Position numbers and translations under genes: made by a program. From Microlunatus sagamiharensis (GTDB lineage Bacteria > Actinomycetota > Actinomycetes > Propionibacteriales > Propionibacteriaceae): a stretch of 64,000 nucleotides of DNA. The notes below the pieces were generated by a model. It did not search any database, was not told where the DNA came from, and saw nothing but the letters and a program-made list of their open reading frames with translations. Shown here one piece after another: positions 61,392 to 64,000 of the stretch. The first letter of the stretch is position 1. Every line of letters begins with the position of its first letter. The stretch spans positions 434,001 to 498,000 of the forward strand of contig NZ_LT629799.1 of NCBI RefSeq assembly GCF_900105785.1. The letters are read 5' to 3'.

Positions 61392-63166
61392 TGGCCCGCG
61401 CCAGCCGGCCGGTCGGCGCCCTGCGCCGCGGCCTGACCGTCGCCCTCGTCCTCCTCGTCCTCGCCGGGGTCGTCGTCGCCGGGGCGCTGCTGCGGCCCCA
61501 GCAGCCCGACGCCCGTGAGGTCGTCACCGTGGCCGCGGGCCAGGCCGACGCCGTCTGCACCGTGGGCAGCGTGACCACCGAGGGCGCCACGCCGACGCCG
61601 ACGCCCGGCGCCGACCCGACCGCCGCCGCGACCCCGGTGCCGGGATCGCCGGCCACCCCGGCCTCGCCGACGGCCAGCGCGACCGCGCCGCAGACGCCCG
61701 TCCCGACGCCGGGTGCCACCCAGACCGGGGTCCCGACGACGCCGGGCTCGCCCGACGCGTCCAGCACGCCGGGTGCCACGTCCCCCACGAGCGGGGCCAC
61801 CCCGGGCGCCACCCTCCCCGGCACCACCCTCCCGAGCGCGACGCCCGGGGGTGCCCCCACGGTCGCCCCGCTGCCCAGCTCGACGGCGGAGGCCACCTCG
61901 GGTGACGTCGTGGTGGTCGCGTCGGGACCGACGGACACCGGCACGACCGGGACCGACGGCCGCGCGACCCTCGCACCCCTCACCGGCGGCCAGGCCACGG
62001 TGACGGTCGACCGGCAGGGCCGCGGCGCGACGCTGCAGCGTGCCGGGTCCCCGGTGCTGCTGCAGGCCGAGGGCAGCATCGCCCCCACCGCCGTCGGGGC
62101 GGTGCTGAGCGCCACGTCCGACGGGCCGGAGGCCGGCCTCGCGGCCGCGCCGTGCCTGGTCGCCTCGACCTCGGCCTGGCTTCCGGGGATCGCGTCCGGC
62201 AGCGACGACCGCACCGAGCTCGTCATCAGCAACCCCGACGACGCCGGGGCCACGGTCGACCTCACCTTCTACGGCCGCAACGGCCGGGTGCCCGTGCCGG
62301 GCAGCCCGGGCGTCGACGTGCCCGCGCGCTCCAGCCGCTCGGTGTCGCTCTCGGCCCTGGTGGACGCCGACGGGCCACTCACCGTGGCCGTCTCGGCCAC
62401 CGAGGGCCGGGTGGCGGTCGCCGCGCGCCGCATCCGTACGGACGGCGACAAGCCCGCCGGCGCCGACTGGGTCGTCCCGGCCGCGGCTCCCGCCAAGCAG
62501 GTCGTCGTGCCGGCCGTGCCCGGCGACGAGGGGGCCCGCGAGCTCGTCGTGACCAACCCGACCGAGCTGCGCACCACCGTCAACGTCTCCGTCCTCGGCC
62601 TGCAGGGCCCCTTCGCCCCGGCCGGAGCCGAGACGCTCGACCTCGCCCCGCAGAGCTCGGGGACGGTCCAGCTCGCCGACGGGCTCGCCGGGACGGGCTC
62701 GGGCGTCGCGCTCACCAGCGAGCAGCCGGTGACGGCCGCGGTCGTCTCCACGAGCTCGCGCAGCGACGCGCAGCCCGACGTCGCCGTCCAGCCCGCCTCG
62801 CCCGCACTCGTCCGCACCGGTGTCGCGGCGGTCGCCACCGCGCGGGACGCCGACTCCGAGCTCGTCCTGTCCAACGCCGCGACCAGCGACGTGAGCGTGC
62901 GCTTCTCGGTGCGCAGCCTCGACGGCGTCGAGCTGCGCGGCGGGGACATCCTGCTCGCGGCGCAGGGCAGCGCCACCCGCCGGCTCAGCGCCCCGGGCTC
63001 GTCCTACGTCGTGGTCACGGTGCCCGACGGCTCGTCGGTCACGGGCGGGGTCGACCTCACCGAGCCGGACGGCGACGTCGCGGGTCTGGCGTCCGTCCCG
63101 CTCGTGTCACCGGACACCTCCGGGCCGCCGCCGGTCGTGGAGCAGGACCCGGGCGCCGGTCGCTGA
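61391..63166 (+). CDS. DUF5719 secreted/membrane-anchored protein
   Basis: A 591-residue protein beginning with a membrane anchor (LTVALVLLVLAGVVVAGALL). A long Thr/Pro/Ala/Ser-rich stretch (about 60-160), likely glycosylated, is followed by repeated beta domains with motifs such as ELVISNPDDAGATVDLTFYG, ELVVTNPTELRTTVNVSVLG and ELVLSNAATSDVSVRFSVRS. These are three related strands of the DUF5719 region. The ATG overlaps the stop of the glycosyltransferase by one base, so the pair may form a membrane glycosylation unit. Confidence 0.83.
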   Translation: MARASRPVGALRRGLTVALVLLVLAGVVVAGALLRPQQPDAREVVTVAAGQADAVCTVGSVTTEGATPTPTPGADPTAAATPVPGSPATPASPTASATAPQTPVPTPGATQTGVPTTPGSPDASSTPGATSPTSGATPGATLPGTTLPSATPGGAPTVAPLPSSTAEATSGDVVVVASGPTDTGTTGTDGRATLAPLTGGQATVTVDRQGRGATLQRAGSPVLLQAEGSIAPTAVGAVLSATSDGPEAGLAAAPCLVASTSAWLPGIASGSDDRTELVISNPDDAGATVDLTFYGRNGRVPVPGSPGVDVPARSSRSVSLSALVDADGPLTVAVSATEGRVAVAARRIRTDGDKPAGADWVVPAAAPAKQVVVPAVPGDEGARELVVTNPTELRTTVNVSVLGLQGPFAPAGAETLDLAPQSSGTVQLADGLAGTGSGVALTSEQPVTAAVVSTSSRSDAQPDVAVQPASPALVRTGVAAVATARDADSELVLSNAATSDVSVRFSVRSLDGVELRGGDILLAAQGSATRRLSAPGSSYVVVTVPDGSSVTGGVDLTEPDGDVAGLASVPLVSPDTSGPPPVVEQDPGAGR

Positions 63167-63179
63167 CCCGCCGGCCTGG

Positions 63180-63196
63180 ACGCGCGCGCCGCGCGT
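63180..63196. terminator. Bidirectional hairpin between convergent genes
   Basis: ACGCGCG (63180-63186) pairs with CGCGCGT (63190-63196) around CGC, in the 53-bp gap between the DUF5719 gene and the convergent metallopeptidase-like gene. Confidence 0.5.
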
Positions 63197-63219
63197 GCGG
63201 AGCGCGTACGGGGGAGGGT

Positions 63220-63660
63220 TCAGTCCTCCTCGTCCCCGAGGCCGTCGGGGTCGATCTCGTCCACGCTGCGCCCGGTGAGGGCGCTCAGCTGCTCGACCAC
63301 GGTGCGGTAGACGAGGATCCGCAGCCCGCGACGACTCGCGGCGCGGTGCTCGAGCGGGCGGCGGTAGAGCACGACCTGGGCCCCGCGCGTCGGCGTCGCC
63401 TCGATCGCCGAGGCGAGGGGGACGCGGCCGTGCGCCCAGGACGGGTCGAAGGCGGGCACGTCCTCCACGCCCACGCTGGTGCCCGCGAGGGCCTCCGGGC
63501 ACTGCCGGGCGACCCGCTCCACGGCCGCGCCGACGGCGTCGTCGAAGAAGGCGACCCGGGTCGCGGGCCGCGGCGGGAGGGCGGTGCGGACGCCCAGCGC
63601 GTTGGGCAGGGCGAGCGGGCCGCGCAGACCGCGCCCGTGGCGCTCGCGGCGGATCGACAT
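63220..63660 (-). CDS. Metallopeptidase-like (zincin) family protein with degenerate active site
   Basis: A 146-residue protein of the small metallopeptidase family found beside DUF3499 in actinobacteria (AFFDDAVGAAVERVARQCPE, VLYRRPLEHRA and the C-terminal VEQLSALTGRSVDEIDPDGL). Where active zincins have HExxH, this sequence has VYRTVVEQL, so zinc catalysis is unlikely. The acidic tail is GDEED. ATG 63660 is chosen over the GTG 9 nt upstream. It is divergent from DUF3499 with 61 bp between starts. Confidence 0.75.
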   Translation of the reverse strand: MSIRRERHGRGLRGPLALPNALGVRTALPPRPATRVAFFDDAVGAAVERVARQCPEALAGTSVGVEDVPAFDPSWAHGRVPLASAIEATPTRGAQVVLYRRPLEHRAASRRGLRILVYRTVVEQLSALTGRSVDEIDPDGLGDEED

Positions 63661-63709
63661 GCCCGCCACTGTAGGGGCGCGGCGTGCGGGACGGACCCGC
63701 CGTTCGCGG

Positions 63710-63715
63710 TAGCGT
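63710..63715 (+). promoter_or_regulatory. -10 box of the DUF3499 gene
   Basis: TAGCGT ends 6 nt before GTG 63722, the expected position if the mRNA starts at that GTG. The same hexamer serves as -10 before iolC, the 40573 gene and the sugar transporter. Confidence 0.5.
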
Positions 63716-63721
63716 CGCGGG

Positions 63722-64000
63722 GTGGTGGGGATGCGTCGGTGCTCGCGAGCGGGGTGCCCGTCGCGGGCGGTGGCGACCCTGACGTACGTCTACTCCGACT
63801 CGACCGCGGTCCTCGGACCGCTGGCGACGCGGGCCGAGCCGCACGGCTACGACCTCTGCGAGCAGCACGCGCACTCGCTGTCGGTTCCGCGCGGCTGGGA
63901 GGTCATCCGGCTGGCGAACGACGACGCCGCAGCCCACAGCGAGGACGACCTGCTCGCCCTCGCCGACGCCGTGCGCGAGGTGGGGCTGTCCTACGACGCG
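63722..64000 (+). CDS. DUF3499 protein, 3' truncated by window edge
   Basis: N-terminal ~93 residues of an actinobacterial DUF3499 protein: MRRCSRAGCPSRAVATLTYV, then YSDSTAVLGPLATRAEPHGY and DLCEQHAHSLSVPRGWEVIR. The Cys pairs (CSRAGC and the Cys-x2-His) look like a small zinc ribbon. The family is conserved beside whiB2 and manB but its function is unknown. GTG 63722 is chosen because TAGCGT is 6 nt upstream; ATG 63731 is an alternative. The frame is open to the end of the window. Confidence 0.8.
   Translation, partial: MVGMRRCSRAGCPSRAVATLTYVYSDSTAVLGPLATRAEPHGYDLCEQHAHSLSVPRGWEVIRLANDDAAAHSEDDLLALADAVREVGLSYDA

Overview
The window is typical high-GC actinobacterial chromosome: dense, short intergenic gaps, many GTG starts, and neighbouring genes joined by 4-nt GTGA or ATGA overlaps. 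Lineage markers are a WhiB protein with four cysteines, the F420 genes cofD/cofE, DUF3499, DUF5719, TIGR03089, a DUF222-HNH protein and an acyl-CoA carboxylase epsilon subunit. I infer the Nocardioidaceae/Propionibacteriaceae side of the Actinomycetota; genus cannot be fixed from the sequence alone. No rRNA, tRNA, CRISPR array, prophage or recognisable transposase was seen.

Layout. 1-4.9 kb: anthranilate synthase pair, a DUF3516 helicase and two small genes. 5-6.2 kb: two translationally coupled alkyltransferase-like DNA repair genes. 6.2-11.3 kb: an SDR, a secreted protein, a Bcr/CflA efflux pump, an NRAMP metal transporter and a Maf protein. 11.3-14 kb: carboxylase beta and epsilon subunits divergent from biotin ligase, which would biotinylate the carboxylase. 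14-20.5 kb: PH-domain and GtrA membrane proteins, an MDR oxidoreductase, a GNAT, purK-purE, an EI24 protein and an acyl-CoA dehydrogenase. 20.5-29.6 kb: an unknown membrane protein, a DUF222-HNH nuclease under a probable SOS box, two LCP-family proteins, a GT2 glycosyltransferase, and a TetR/oxidoreductase divergent pair.

29.6-50.3 kb is a large myo-inositol utilisation region. A tautomerase gene is followed by iolC, a Cgl0158-type aldolase, iolB, iolD, iolE, iolG, iolH and iolA/mmsA, then a LacI regulator. A second set follows: a Gfo/Idh/MocA dehydrogenase, a TIM-barrel isomerase, an IclR regulator, a sugar MFS transporter, two universal stress proteins, a thioesterase and a ribose-type ABC importer. 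Together these import inositol, oxidise it (IolG), dehydrate it (IolE), open the ring (IolD), isomerise (IolB), phosphorylate (IolC), cleave (aldolase) and convert the semialdehyde to an acyl-CoA (IolA). Five copies of a TGTC-N2-(G/A)ACA type dyad lie at promoters scattered through this region and suggest a common regulon that includes the tautomerase and the ABC importer.

50.3-64 kb: a frameshifted TfoX-like gene, TIGR03089, manC, a 281-bp inverted-repeat element, DUF3105, cofE-cofD, a membrane protein, whiB, a very large glycosyltransferase, DUF5719, a degenerate metallopeptidase-like gene and DUF3499. This resembles the conserved whiB2/F420/mannose-activation neighbourhood of Mycobacterium and Streptomyces.

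Many genes have a TAnnnT -10 box only 6-8 nt before the start codon, suggesting frequent leaderless mRNAs.
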